A stretch of 36,698 nucleotides of DNA from NCBI GenBank assembly GCA_016719855.1, contig JADJYH010000054.1, positions 1 through 36,698 of the forward strand, in the 5' to 3' direction. The number at the start of each line of letters is the position of its first letter. The first letter of the stretch is position 1. The DNA comes from Saprospiraceae bacterium (lineage in GTDB: Bacteria; Bacteroidota; Bacteroidia; Chitinophagales; Saprospiraceae). This document shows positions 25,676 through 33,979 of the stretch, one piece after another. The notes under the pieces were generated by a model, which worked only from the letters and a program-made list of their open reading frames with translations, did no database searches and was not told the origin of the DNA. The position numbers were made by a program, and so were the translations under genes.

Positions 25676-26564
25676 TCTTCTCCAACATATCCAGCAACCT
25701 GTTCAAATCGGCAGTGGAAGTAAATGGAATGGCAATTTGGCCAGCGCCTGTGGCTTTCACCTTGAGTTGCACCTTGGCGCCGAGGCGGCTGCGCAGTGAA
25801 TCCTGCACGTTTTGGTAGTCGGCACCAAGCTTGGGCTTGGCGGGTTTTGTCTTCCGCTGCTCATTGTAACGGCGGATGAGGTCTTCCGTTTCCCGCACAG
25901 AGAGGTGGTCGGCGGAGATGGTTTTGAAGATGGAGTGCTGCATGGCAAAGTCCGAAATGCCGAGCAGCGCACGGGCATGGCCCCTCGAAATGCTGTCTTC
26001 TTTCAGCCCTTTTTGGATGTCGGGCGGCAGCTTGAGCAGGCGCAGGAAATTGGTGACGGTGCTGCGTTTTTTGCCCACCCGGTCGCTCAGGTTCTCATGC
26101 GTCAGGTTACAGTCATCAATGAGACGCTGATAGGTGATGGCCACCTCCACGGCGTTCAGGTCCTCCCGCTGGATGTTCTCGACCAGCGCCATTTCGATCA
26201 TTTCCTGGTCGTTGGCGAGGCGGATGTACGCAGGCACTTCCGTGAACCCCGCCATTTTTGAGGCCCGCATCCTCCGTTCACCTGAGATGAGCTGGTATTG
26301 CCGATCAGCCAAACGTCGCACCGTGATGGGCTGGATGAGGCCGTGAACCTTCAGCGATTCGGCCAGTTCGGCCAGCGCCTCCGGGTCGAAATCCTTGCGG
26401 GGCTGGTAGGGGTTCACCTCGATTTCCGACAGTGGAATCATGGCCACGGTGTGCGTGAGTTCTCGCACCACTTCGGCTTGTTTCTCCTGCGATTGCGCCT
26501 CGATATTGGTCAGTAGCGCCCGAACGCCCAGCCCGAGGGCCGATTTTTTTATTTGTTTTGCCAT
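25671..26564 (-). CDS. parB: Chromosome-partitioning protein ParB
   Basis: A 297-residue CTP-dependent DNA clamp that loads at parS sites and spreads, working with ParA in chromosome segregation. The N-terminal ParB/Srx domain shows IPLSEIEVNPYQPRKDFD and the ISGERRMRASKMAG box (GERR). It is followed by a helix-turn-helix (LSDRVGKKRSTVTNFLRLLK) and the C-terminal dimerisation segment (..FTSTADLNRLLDMLEKN). Length and start (MAKQIKKSALGLGVRALL) are typical. It is downstream of parA with an 85-base linker. I did not find a parS-like 16-mer in the window by eye. Confidence 0.96.
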   Translation of the reverse strand: MAKQIKKSALGLGVRALLTNIEAQSQEKQAEVVRELTHTVAMIPLSEIEVNPYQPRKDFDPEALAELAESLKVHGLIQPITVRRLADRQYQLISGERRMRASKMAGFTEVPAYIRLANDQEMIEMALVENIQREDLNAVEVAITYQRLIDDCNLTHENLSDRVGKKRSTVTNFLRLLKLPPDIQKGLKEDSISRGHARALLGISDFAMQHSIFKTISADHLSVRETEDLIRRYNEQRKTKPAKPKLGADYQNVQDSLRSRLGAKVQLKVKATGAGQIAIPFTSTADLNRLLDMLEKN

Positions 26565-26570
26565 AAAAAA

Positions 26571-26649
26571 TTAAAGGTTTCAGGTTTCAAAAGGGGTTTC
26601 AGGTTTCAGCACTGCATCATCTATCGTCTAATGTCTATCGTCTAAAGTC
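26571..26649 (-). repeat. Two-word repeat linker, parA to parB
   Basis: In transcript order, parA stop is followed by two copies of TTAGACGATAGA, and the parB ATG is preceded by four copies of GAAACCT in two pairs. Each is a different word, and they are not complementary to each other. Confidence 0.65.
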
Positions 26650-27171
26650 TCAACGTAAACCGTCGTTATTCCTTTTCAAAAACTCCTTCGCCAGGTTCAA
26701 AAAGTTCGTGGTGCCACGGCTGCCAGCGTCGTACATGATGACGGGCTGGTGCATATTGGGCGCTTCGCTGATTTTGGCGTTTCGGTGGATGATGGTGTCG
26801 AACACTTTTTCCTTGTAAAAACTGCGCACCTCGTTCACCACCACGTTGGCGAGGCGTAGGCGGCTGTCGTACATGGACAGCAGGATGCCCTCGATTTCAA
26901 GTTTTGGGTTGAAGTTCTGCTTCACCGAGTTGATGGTCTGCTGCAATTTGCCCAGACCTTCCAGCGAAAAATACTCGCACTGCACGGGAATGATGACGGT
27001 GTCGGCAGCAGAAAGGGCGTTCAGTGTGATAAGGCCCAGGGACGGCAGGCAATCAATGATGACGTAATCGTAGCTGTCCCTCAAAATGGCCAAACAAGCG
27101 GCCAAGTTAATGGCGGTTGTGGTTTTGCCCACCCCGCCTTTTTGGTTTGCTATCGCAATGATTTTACCCAT
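26650..27171 (-). CDS. parA: ParA partition ATPase with an internal deletion
   Basis: The partner of ParB in chromosome segregation. The deviant Walker A box is intact (MGKIIAIANQKGGVGKTTTA), Walker B is DYVIIDCLPSLGLITLNAL, and the C-terminal half is normal (VIIPVQCEYFSLEGLGKLQQ). But the ORF has only 173 residues where about 258 are expected. NLAACLAIL joins directly to RDSYDYVIID at about 27080, removing roughly 84 residues in frame. These include the switch region with the DADPQ motif and the following helices. Either the gene is a non-functional or dominant-negative variant, or the assembly has a 250-base deletion. All other features are ordinary. Confidence 0.88.
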   Translation of the reverse strand: MGKIIAIANQKGGVGKTTTAINLAACLAILRDSYDYVIIDCLPSLGLITLNALSAADTVIIPVQCEYFSLEGLGKLQQTINSVKQNFNPKLEIEGILLSMYDSRLRLANVVVNEVRSFYKEKVFDTIIHRNAKISEAPNMHQPVIMYDAGSRGTTNFLNLAKEFLKRNNDGLR

Positions 27172-27177
27172 GTCTTA

Positions 27178-27249
27178 AGGATTGGAGGATTGAAGGCGTG
27201 AAGGAATGAAGGTGTAGGACGTGCTGCCCTTCAATCCTTCAATCCTTCG
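27178..27249 (-). repeat. GATTGAAGG inverted word-repeat linker
   Basis: Along the transcript, GAAGGATTGAAGGATTGAAGG (27229-27249) spans the end of the hydrolase gene and its TGA, and CCTTCATTCCTTCACGCC, then TTCAATCCTCCAATCC (27178-27211) precede the parA ATG. The halves are complementary. The last hydrolase residues VEGLKD are translated repeat. Confidence 0.7.
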
Positions 27250-27925
27250 ACCCTTTTTCCAACGGGCGGCAAAAGTAGCCTTTTCCCTTTGGCTTCAAAA
27301 GCCTTTTTCGCTGCGGCGTGGTCTATTTTCACGGGCGGGAAAGTATCGAAGTGGCAACCGATGATGGTATCGCAAGCGATGAACTCGGCGGCGATGGCCG
27401 CATCGTCGTAGCCCATCGTGAAATTGTCGCCGATGGGCAGGATAGCGAAGTCGAGTTTTGGGCAGGTGAGCGGGATGAGTTGCATGTCCATCGTGAGGGC
27501 CGTGTCGCCAGCGAAGTAGAAGCATGCCTCGTCGTTCCAGATGACGAAGCCGCCGGGGTTGCCCCCGTAGTTGCCGTCGGGCAACACGCTGGAGTGGGTG
27601 GCATACACGTATTTTACCCAGCCAAAGTCAAAATGCCACTTGCCGCCGTGGTTCATTCCATGTCCCTTGAGGCCCTTGCCCTCGTAGTAGGTCGCATTTC
27701 GAAATTGGAGATGATACTTGCGCCGTTGTGATTGGCGATGCGCTCGGCATCTGCCACATGGTCACCGTGGCCGTGCGAGAGCAGTACGTAGTCAGCTTGG
27801 ATATCGTCCACGTTGATGCTGGCCGCCGCCGGGTTGGGCGAGATGAAGGGGTCGAAGACGAGGTTTTTTCCACCAAATTCGATGTGGAATGCTGAATGGC
27901 CGTAGTAAGTGATGTTCATACTCAA
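27231..27925 (-). CDS. UPF0173-type metal-dependent hydrolase, frameshifted
   Basis: Two frames form one 231-residue metallo-beta-lactamase-fold protein if one base is restored near 27695 (EMATYYEGKG instead of EMRPTTRARA). Metal ligands: HSAFHIEFGGKN, the signature HGHGDHVADAERI, AGDTALTMDMQL and GCHFDTFPPVKID. This matches the UPF0173 family (about 226 residues), whose substrate is unknown. Start ATG 27925 or 27919 (MNITYYGHS). The -7 element at 27940 would give a very short leader. It is upstream of parA on the same strand, and its last codons lie in a repeat. Confidence 0.87.
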
Positions 27926-27939
27926 TACTTTTTGTTCGG

Positions 27940-27947
27940 CAAAGGTA
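27940..27947 (-). promoter_or_regulatory. Probable promoter of the UPF0173 gene, -7 element
   Basis: The minus strand reads TACCTTTG, an exact TAnnTTTG match. It lies 15 bases before the first ATG, so the leader would be under 15 bases. Confidence 0.5.
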
Positions 27948-27995
27948 ACGATTCGGGGATGGACGGGTAGCGTGGGGATTGGAGAAAATGCCGAC

Positions 27996-29038
27996 CTATT
28001 TGAAAGAAATCTCGCTCAACAGCACCGTGTGTTCAATCCGTTGGTTGTCCCTCACGTCCCAGATTTCCATTTTGATCAAGGGGTCGGTTTTGGCCCAATC
28101 CACGGTGATGAGGCCGAAATGGTTTTCCATGATTGGCCCTTCGATGCGGTTTGTGTTGGGCGTGGCGAAGTGCCAAGTGGAAGTGATGCCGCTGGCTGTC
28201 ACGTCGTAGATGGGGTAAAGTCCCGCTTCGTCCAGCTTGGAAATCTCGGCATAATGCACGTCGCCGGTGATGAAGACCACGCCATTGGCACGGGTCTTTT
28301 TGAGGAGGTCGAGCATTCGCTGGCGTTCGTGCGGGAAGTTGGCCCAAGCCTCGTAGCCGTTGAAGCTGATGCTGAACTGGCTGCCTGAACCGATGATGCG
28401 CAGGTCGGCGGGCTTGCGAAGCTCTCCTTCGAGCCAGCGCCATTGTGCCTCGCCCAACATGGTGGAGTCCTTGATTTCGTGCGGGTAGTAGTCGAGTGGG
28501 TAGAAAAACCGATCGTCATGGCTCAGCTCGCCCCGGTACCGCCGCAGGTCGTCCCGGAAACTGCGGTTGTCCAGCAGGATGAGTTGGAGGCGCTTGCCGT
28601 TGCCCTCGAACATGTAGGAAGTGTAAATGCCCTCGTGCTGACGCCGGGCCGAGTTGGCAGGCTCTTCGAAGAAGTCGAGAAAAAGCTCCTTGGTCTCTTT
28701 TTTCAGGGAAAAATGCCGACCGGAATCATTCCAGCCGTAGTCGTGGTCGTCCCAGGTGCCGAGGATGGGCATGGCTTTTCATGCGCTGGAATTCGGGCTT
28801 GGCCTTCAGTTGGTTGTACTTGCGGCGCAGTTCGTTCAGGTCATTCGAGTCGCCGTAGATATTGTCGCCGAGGTACACGAAGAGGTCGGGCTTGTTTCAC
28901 CACCAGGTCGAGCACGGGCTGCGGGTCTTCTTGGTGGCCGCAAGAACCAAATGCGATGCGGGAAATAAGCGGCGAATGTGTTTGTGCCAAGGCAAATAGT
29001 GGCCACAAAAACAGCAGGGCGAGGGAAATCTTGTTCAT
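27996..29038 (-). CDS. PhoD-type alkaline phosphatase, two frameshifts
   Basis: Three frames form one 346-residue protein if single extra bases are removed at 28895-28897 (AAA to AA, giving VVNKPDLFVYLGDNIYGD) and 28776-28779 (AAAA to AAA, giving QRMKAMPILGTWDDHDYG). Start ATG 29038 gives a signal peptide (MNKISLALLFLWPLFALAQ). PhoD landmarks: RIAFGSCGHQED, YLGDNIYGD, LGTWDDHDYGWND, GSGSQFSISF and VVFITGDVHYAEIS, the metal-binding loops of this phosphodiesterase family. It probably hydrolyses phosphate esters or GPI/phospholipid-type diesters outside the cytoplasm. A TACCTTTC near-consensus -7 element lies at 29075-29082. Confidence 0.87.
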
Positions 29039-29267
29039 AGTCTTGATGAAATTTATTGCTTGAAAAATAAAGGCGAAAGGTAGCCATGATGCTGGAAATG
29101 CGCGGTTAACAATTTGTGACCATTGTTTTATCCCAAGTGTGCCTGCTCCTAAATGCCGCTTCCCCGACACTTGCAACCCTCATTGCTACTGACCTGTCGT
29201 TGGTTTTGAGCCACGGTACAAAACCTACATTCCTGCTATTTTCACTTTTTCACTAAATATCTTCAAC

Positions 29268-30365
29268 ATGAAAAAACTGTTTACCATCCAACTTTTACTG
29301 GTAATGATGGCGACCCTGTCGTCCCTGCCCGCTTGGTCGCAGGGTATTACTCTCCCCGCCACCCCCAGCCCCGCCGCCAAGGTGTCGCAGAAGGTGGGCA
29401 TCTCCACCGTCACGGTGGAATACTCACGGCCCTCGGTCAAGAACCGGGCGATTTGGGGCGAACTGGTGCCCTACGGCTGGAACGTTCAAGGTTTTGGCAA
29501 CCAAAAAGTCAGCGCCTTGGCGGGCAGGTGCCAACGAAAACACCGTCATCGAGTTCTCGCACGAGGCGAAGGTGGCAGGCAAAACCGTTCCAGCGGGCCG
29601 CTACGGTTTGTTTTTTGTCATCAACAAAGACGACAGCGGGGAGGTGGTCCTGTCCAAGGACAGCCGTTCCTGGGGAAGTTTCTTTTACGAACCCACGCAG
29701 GACCAGCTCCGGGTGAAGATCCAATTGCGGAGCATCCCGATGACCGAAATGCTGACCTTTGATTTCATCAACCTCACGAAGAACTCCGCCGAACTGGTAC
29801 TGAACTGGGAGAAAAAGCAGTTCCCCGTGGCTATCGAGTTTGCGGTGGACGATCGTGCTGGCCAATGCCGAAGAAGAACTGAAAGGGCCGGTTGGATTCA
29901 ATTGGCAGGGATTTGCTTCTGCGGCCAATTATTCCATGCAGAACAGAGCGAAACCAGAAAAGGGACTCGAATGGGCTGACCGGGCCGTGACGATGAACAA
30001 GAGTTTCAACACGTTGGTGACCAAAGCTGGCCTACTCAAACAATTGGGCAAAACTGCAGAGGCCGACAAGGTGAAGGCAGAAGCCATGACGATGGGTACT
30101 GAGGCAGAACTGAACCTTTACGGCTATCAATTGTCCAATCAGGGCCCCCACGACGATGCCATCTACATCATGAAACTCAACACGGAAAGGCATCCTGAAA
30201 GCGCCAATGCTTGGGACAGCCTCGGCGAAATATACGTTGAAAGGCGACAAGGAAAATGCCATCAAGCACTTCAAAAAGTCGCTGAGCCTGAACCCACCGG
30301 AAGCGACGAAGCTCAATTCTATCAAGTATCTGAAGCAGTTTGGGGAGAAGGTGCCCAACAATTAG
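29268..30365 (+). CDS. DUF2911 exported protein with TPR-like tail, three frameshifts
   Basis: Three frames join to give about 364 residues if single bases are removed at 29503-29507 (A-run), about 29848-29853, and 30237-30238 (TT). The signal peptide is MKKLFTIQLLLVMMATLSS with a cleavage site near AWSQ. The DUF2911 domain follows (KVGISTVTVEYSRPSVKNRA; PWRAGANENTVIEFSHEAKV; VPAGRYGLFFVINKDD). From about 210 on, helical repeats resemble TPRs (EKGLEWADRAVTMNKSFNTL; ESANAWDSLGEIYVKGDKEN; AIKHFKKSLSLNPPEA). The function is unknown. This domain order is common in Bacteroidota as I recall. The true stop after ..EKVPNN is at 30363-30365. Confidence 0.85.
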
Positions 30366-30383
30366 GAGTTAGAAAAGGTGGGT

Positions 30384-30410
30384 GGTAGGATTGCTCAAGG
30401 CAATCCTACC
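30384..30410. repeat. Perfect 11-bp palindrome after the DUF2911 gene
   Basis: GGTAGGATTGC (30384-30394) and GCAATCCTACC (30400-30410) around TCAAG. No T-run follows, so terminator activity is uncertain. The core ATTGC..GCAAT also occurs in the palindrome at 10980-11006. Confidence 0.65.
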
Positions 30411-30537
30411 GCTTATTGGCTAACACATTTGAGAAAACTTTCACGATTTAAATGTCCCAATGACGGGCTATGAAATTCAGGTGTAGTCTTCCACCACCCA
30501 TCCGCCCACCATCGAGCGCTCCAATTGATGACTGGAC

Positions 30538-31095
30538 TCAGGAATTGGTTTGTACCCGATTCCGAGGCAGGTACCAGCCCAACCAAACTCCTACGAGGCC
30601 CCATTGCACCACGGCATCAATCAGGTAGCTCAAGGAACTGGTTTCAAACCATATCGTATTCAAATATGGAATGGTGAAATAGCCAATAAAACCGACGGCC
30701 AATGCCGACATCAGGATAGTTTGAAAACTTGGATTGGCCATTTTACCCAGCAGCCAAATCAGTAGAAACGCAGACAAAAGGTCTATCACAAGCCCACGGA
30801 ACATGTTCATGCCCATGTTGGTTTTCATGGCTTCATGGTAAGTGACGGTGGCCCAAGGCTTTCCAGTTGCGCTTTCCATGTAGGCTTCTTGCTGTTCTGG
30901 CGTGCTTCCCGGAGGAAGGTTGGGTAGGTAGTAGCTGCCTTCCTGCAGGTTTTGCGAAAGCGCTTGCATAACCGCATCTTGCTTGTCAGTGTACTGCATT
31001 TCGCTGCCATGTACGTTCAGCATGGACCATGAAAGGAATTGCCAGAGGAAGAGGAGGATCCCGGCGACGAGTGTGGCGATGATTGTTTTTGTCAT
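30538..31095 (-). CDS. Hypothetical inner-membrane protein
   Basis: A 185-residue protein with four predicted membrane helices: residues 5-25 (IIATLVAGILLFLWQFLSW), then about 100-120 (FRGLVIDLLSAFLLIWLLG), 125-145 (TILMSALAVGFIGYFTIPYL) and 155-180 (LIDAVVQWGLVGVWLGWYL). Between helices 1 and 2 there is an extracytoplasmic loop of about 70 residues rich in Gln, Pro and Glu (YYLPNLPPGSTPEQQEAYME). I do not recognise the family. A TAAATTTG -7 element lies 69 bases upstream. The gene sits alone between non-coding DNA and the DUF1624 gene. Confidence 0.75.
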   Translation of the reverse strand: MTKTIIATLVAGILLFLWQFLSWSMLNVHGSEMQYTDKQDAVMQALSQNLQEGSYYLPNLPPGSTPEQQEAYMESATGKPWATVTYHEAMKTNMGMNMFRGLVIDLLSAFLLIWLLGKMANPSFQTILMSALAVGFIGYFTIPYLNTIWFETSSLSYLIDAVVQWGLVGVWLGWYLPRNRVQTNS

Positions 31096-31163
31096 GATGA
31101 CTCGATTTTAGATGGTGAATAAAATTGGTGAGCAAATGGCTGCAAAACAGCCTTGTCTCGGGC

Positions 31164-31171
31164 CAAATTTA
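31164..31171 (-). promoter_or_regulatory. Probable promoter of the membrane-protein gene, -7 element
   Basis: The minus strand reads TAAATTTG, an exact TAnnTTTG match, 69 bases before the ATG at 31095. Confidence 0.5.
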
Positions 31172-31249
31172 GCCAAATAAAATAGTAGGTTGTATCCGAT
31201 TAACTCAATTTAGGTGTTTTTCCGGTGATTTTCGACCTGTGTCATATTC

Positions 31250-32446
31250 TCATAAATAACTCAACCACCATTTTTCTGGGTGGCTGGTTTTATAAGCGTC
31301 ATATTTTTTACACAGCGGGTACAAGGCAATTATGACGATTGCCCAAACGAGATAAACGATGCCCAGCCCATATCCTTCGCCTGGTATGACAAACATCAAT
31401 GGAATATCATGGAATGCGTCAACAGCGTCTTGGATGCTGTGTCCACGGCTGAAAAATGCGATGCCGCATATCAGGTGCAAAACATACCAATGCACGATAT
31501 AATAAAACAAGGCCGTTCGGCCATACATGCTCAATATATTGGTGAATGCGTTTTTTATTTTCTCCGAAAAAACCAAGAACAACAGGGCTGGCCCGATGGT
31601 GATGCACATGAAAAGCAGGGAAGGAGGATATTTATTTACCCTGAGAAATGAGTAAAAAGATTGTAATCCATTTTCCTGTGGAGTCCAGGGATTGGGGTCG
31701 CCGTAAAGGTTGAAGCCTCGCAAAACCACGAACAACAATATCAATCCAGCACCGAACAGCAGCAATGTTTTTTTTCTTTGTTCGATGGTATATCGTTGGG
31801 TAAAAAATATGCCCATGCAATATCCCAATATCATCAATCCAGTCCATGCCACGAATGGGTATATGAGGAGCAAGCCGTGGTTTTCGGTCATTGGATAAAA
31901 GGCGAAAAAGCCATGATGCAGCAGGTCCCACAAGAAGCCAGCCTTGAAGCCAGCGGCGGATTCTGGTATGTCCAGCAGGTTGTGCCCCAAGACGATGATT
32001 AATCCAAGCGCCAAAATGACCTTGTAGGGAAGGTGAATGAGCAGCCCAAGTATCATCATGCTGATGCCAATCGTCCAGATAACTTGCAAGACGAACACGT
32101 TGAAAAACGGGTTGAAAGTGATGCCGAGCGTGACCAGGGTCAGTTCGACGATTATCAGCCAAAAGCCCCGCTTTATCAAGAAGCTGTTGAGTTCCTTTTT
32201 GGATTTGCGCAGGCTTTGCAGGTAGATGGAGGTGCCGGACAGGAACACAAAAACGGGTGCGCAGAAATGCGTGATCCAGCGGGTAAAGAAAAGCAGTGGG
32301 GTGGTGGTGGCCGGGTTCAGCGGATCGTCTATGTTGGCTGAGGCGTGGAACAAATCCCGTGTATGGTCGAGGGCCATGATTATCATCACGATTCCCCGCA
32401 GAAGGTCAATGGATTCAATCCTTGACTTGCTGATGGCAGTTGACAT
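31250..32446 (-). CDS. DUF1624 / HGSNAT-like acyltransferase membrane protein
   Basis: A 398-residue polytopic membrane protein with about 10-11 helices. The N-terminus RIESIDLLRGIVMIIMALDH, then TRD, is the DUF1624 signature shared with heparan-alpha-glucosaminide N-acetyltransferase and YeiB-like proteins. His in ALDHTRD is the acyl-transfer candidate. Other landmarks are FCAPVFVFLSGTSIYL and the C-terminal GRTALFYYIVHWYVLHLICG. It may acylate a sugar or other envelope substrate using cytoplasmic acetyl-CoA (inference from the family). The start MSTAISKSR is the only reasonable one. A near-consensus TAGCTTTC lies at 32489-32496. Confidence 0.85.
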   Translation of the reverse strand: MSTAISKSRIESIDLLRGIVMIIMALDHTRDLFHASANIDDPLNPATTTPLLFFTRWITHFCAPVFVFLSGTSIYLQSLRKSKKELNSFLIKRGFWLIIVELTLVTLGITFNPFFNVFVLQVIWTIGISMMILGLLIHLPYKVILALGLIIVLGHNLLDIPESAAGFKAGFLWDLLHHGFFAFYPMTENHGLLLIYPFVAWTGLMILGYCMGIFFTQRYTIEQRKKTLLLFGAGLILLFVVLRGFNLYGDPNPWTPQENGLQSFYSFLRVNKYPPSLLFMCITIGPALLFLVFSEKIKNAFTNILSMYGRTALFYYIVHWYVLHLICGIAFFSRGHSIQDAVDAFHDIPLMFVIPGEGYGLGIVYLVWAIVIIALYPLCKKYDAYKTSHPEKWWLSYL

Positions 32447-32536
32447 TTGGTGGAGATTTTATTGAATGAACAAGTTGAATTCAGGGCAGAAAGCTACAAA
32501 ACCCTTGATAATGTTCATCCAACAAGCCAATACAAA

Positions 32537-32842
32537 TTATTGCGCAGACGGAAACCCCGTCGGCAACCCATCTAAACTCACCAGGTTTTTCTCCTGAATG
32601 TACTCGGCCAGTCCATCCGCCCCCTTCTTCGCTGCCCACTCGAAAAGTATGCTGCGCTCGCCCACATGCTCGTACAATGGCACACCGTAGCCGCAGGAAG
32701 TCTGCACTAAATCAATGTCCGCCACGATGATTTGGCGGGTGCTGGGGTACAGGTTGAAATGTGGCGCAAACTCCTCCCACGCTGCCGTGCCGGGCAGCAC
32801 CGGGCGGCCCTTTCCGTAAAGCCGGAGGATATTCGGTGGCAT
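32537..32842 (-). pseudogene. Headless PNPOx-family (pyridoxamine oxidase-like) remnant
   Basis: Residues from MPPNILRLYGKGRPVLPG to SLDGLPTGFPSAQ match the C-terminal half of a flavin-binding PNPOx-like protein (usually about 180-200 residues): PPNILRLYGKGR, ARQIIVADI-type (here TRQIIVADIDLVQTSCGYG), EKNLVSLDGLPT. The N-terminal half, with the KxGxPNLSPKGG-type FMN-binding segment, is missing. Upstream in this frame (to 32926) is antisense to the BASS gene start and reads as junk. About 85 residues are lost at a sharp break near 32843, adjacent to the BASS gene. A deletion or recombination joined the two. Confidence 0.75.
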
Positions 32843-32924
32843 GAGTGAATGAGCGGGCAAAGTTGCCAAATATTTGCGAATGCCAAGTGCTGCCGTACAT
32901 TCGGGCCGTATTGAAACCAACGAC

Positions 32925-33854
32925 ATGAAGAATTACTATTTCACCATAACCGTGGCGCTGGCGGCGGCGCTGGCCATGATTTTTCCGCAGTTTTTTATCG
33001 AAATAAATGGCTTCCCGCTCAAGCGGCTCATCGTGCCACTGCTCCAAATTATCATGTTCGGCATGGGTGCAACGATGAGCTGGCAGGACTTCGTCAACGT
33101 GGCCAAGATGCCCAGGGCCGTGCTGGTCGGGTTGCTTTGCCAGTTCACCATCATGCCGTTCGTGGGCTACGGACTGGCCACGGGCTTCGGTTTCCCGGCG
33201 GAAATTGCCGCAGGCATCATCCTCATCGGCTGCTCGCCGAGCGGGCTGGCCAGCAACGTCATGTCCTACATCGCCAAGGCAAACGTGGCACTTTCCATCA
33301 CCATCACCACCGTGGCCACGCTGCTCTCGCCGCTCATGACGCCCGCACTGATGAAGCTGCTGGCCGGACAGTTCATCGAAATCAGCTTCTTGGCCATGAT
33401 GTGGGACATCGTGAAAATGGTCATCCTGCCCGTGCTCGTGGGGCTGGTCGTCAACCATGTTTTGGGTAAAAAAGGCGCCTGGCTCAAGCAGTACCTGCCG
33501 TTGGTTAGCATGGCGGGAATTACGATGATCATCCTGATAGTGACGGCAGCGGGTCGGGAGTCGCTCCTACAGATGGGGCTGCTGATGGTCGCCGCCGTGT
33601 TGCTGCACAATGGACTCGGCTACCTGTTCGGCTACTGGGGTGCCCGACTTTTTGGGTTGGATGAACAAAGCTGCCGCACCGTGAGCATCGAGGTTGGGCT
33701 GCAAAATGCGGGCATCGCCTCCGGCCTCGCCCTCAAGCTGGGCAAGTTCGCCACGATGGGCCTGGCCGCTGCGCTGTTCGGGCCGCTGATGAACTTCACG
33801 GGGTCAATTTTGGCGAATTATTGGAGCAAGAAGGAACCGAAAATTCAGGTTTAG
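32925..33854 (+). CDS. Bile acid:sodium symporter-family transporter (BASS)
   Basis: A 309-residue inner-membrane transporter with nine to ten helices. Landmarks are MFGMGATMSWQDFVNVAKMP (P-type region), ILIGCSPSGLASNVMSYIAK (the unwound Na+-site segment) and EVGLQNAGIASGLALKLGKF (the second crossover motif). I chose ATG 32925 (MKNYYFTITVAL); 17 residues of upstream frame are not family-like. Bacterial members carry organic anions such as pantoate, pyruvate or sterol-like acids with Na+. The substrate here is unknown. The upstream region overlaps the PNPOx break, so its promoter may be new. Confidence 0.9.
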   Translation: MKNYYFTITVALAAALAMIFPQFFIEINGFPLKRLIVPLLQIIMFGMGATMSWQDFVNVAKMPRAVLVGLLCQFTIMPFVGYGLATGFGFPAEIAAGIILIGCSPSGLASNVMSYIAKANVALSITITTVATLLSPLMTPALMKLLAGQFIEISFLAMMWDIVKMVILPVLVGLVVNHVLGKKGAWLKQYLPLVSMAGITMIILIVTAAGRESLLQMGLLMVAAVLLHNGLGYLFGYWGARLFGLDEQSCRTVSIEVGLQNAGIASGLALKLGKFATMGLAAALFGPLMNFTGSILANYWSKKEPKIQV

Positions 33855-33979
33855 AGATGGGGGTTTAGGCTCCTGGTTTGAATACTGATTGGTGAATTAT
33901 CAGGGGCCTGGAAAGAGGTCTCCAAGGGGGCTGCCTGGATCCAAAACCTCAAACAGTTTGTCAATCAACTATAAACTTT

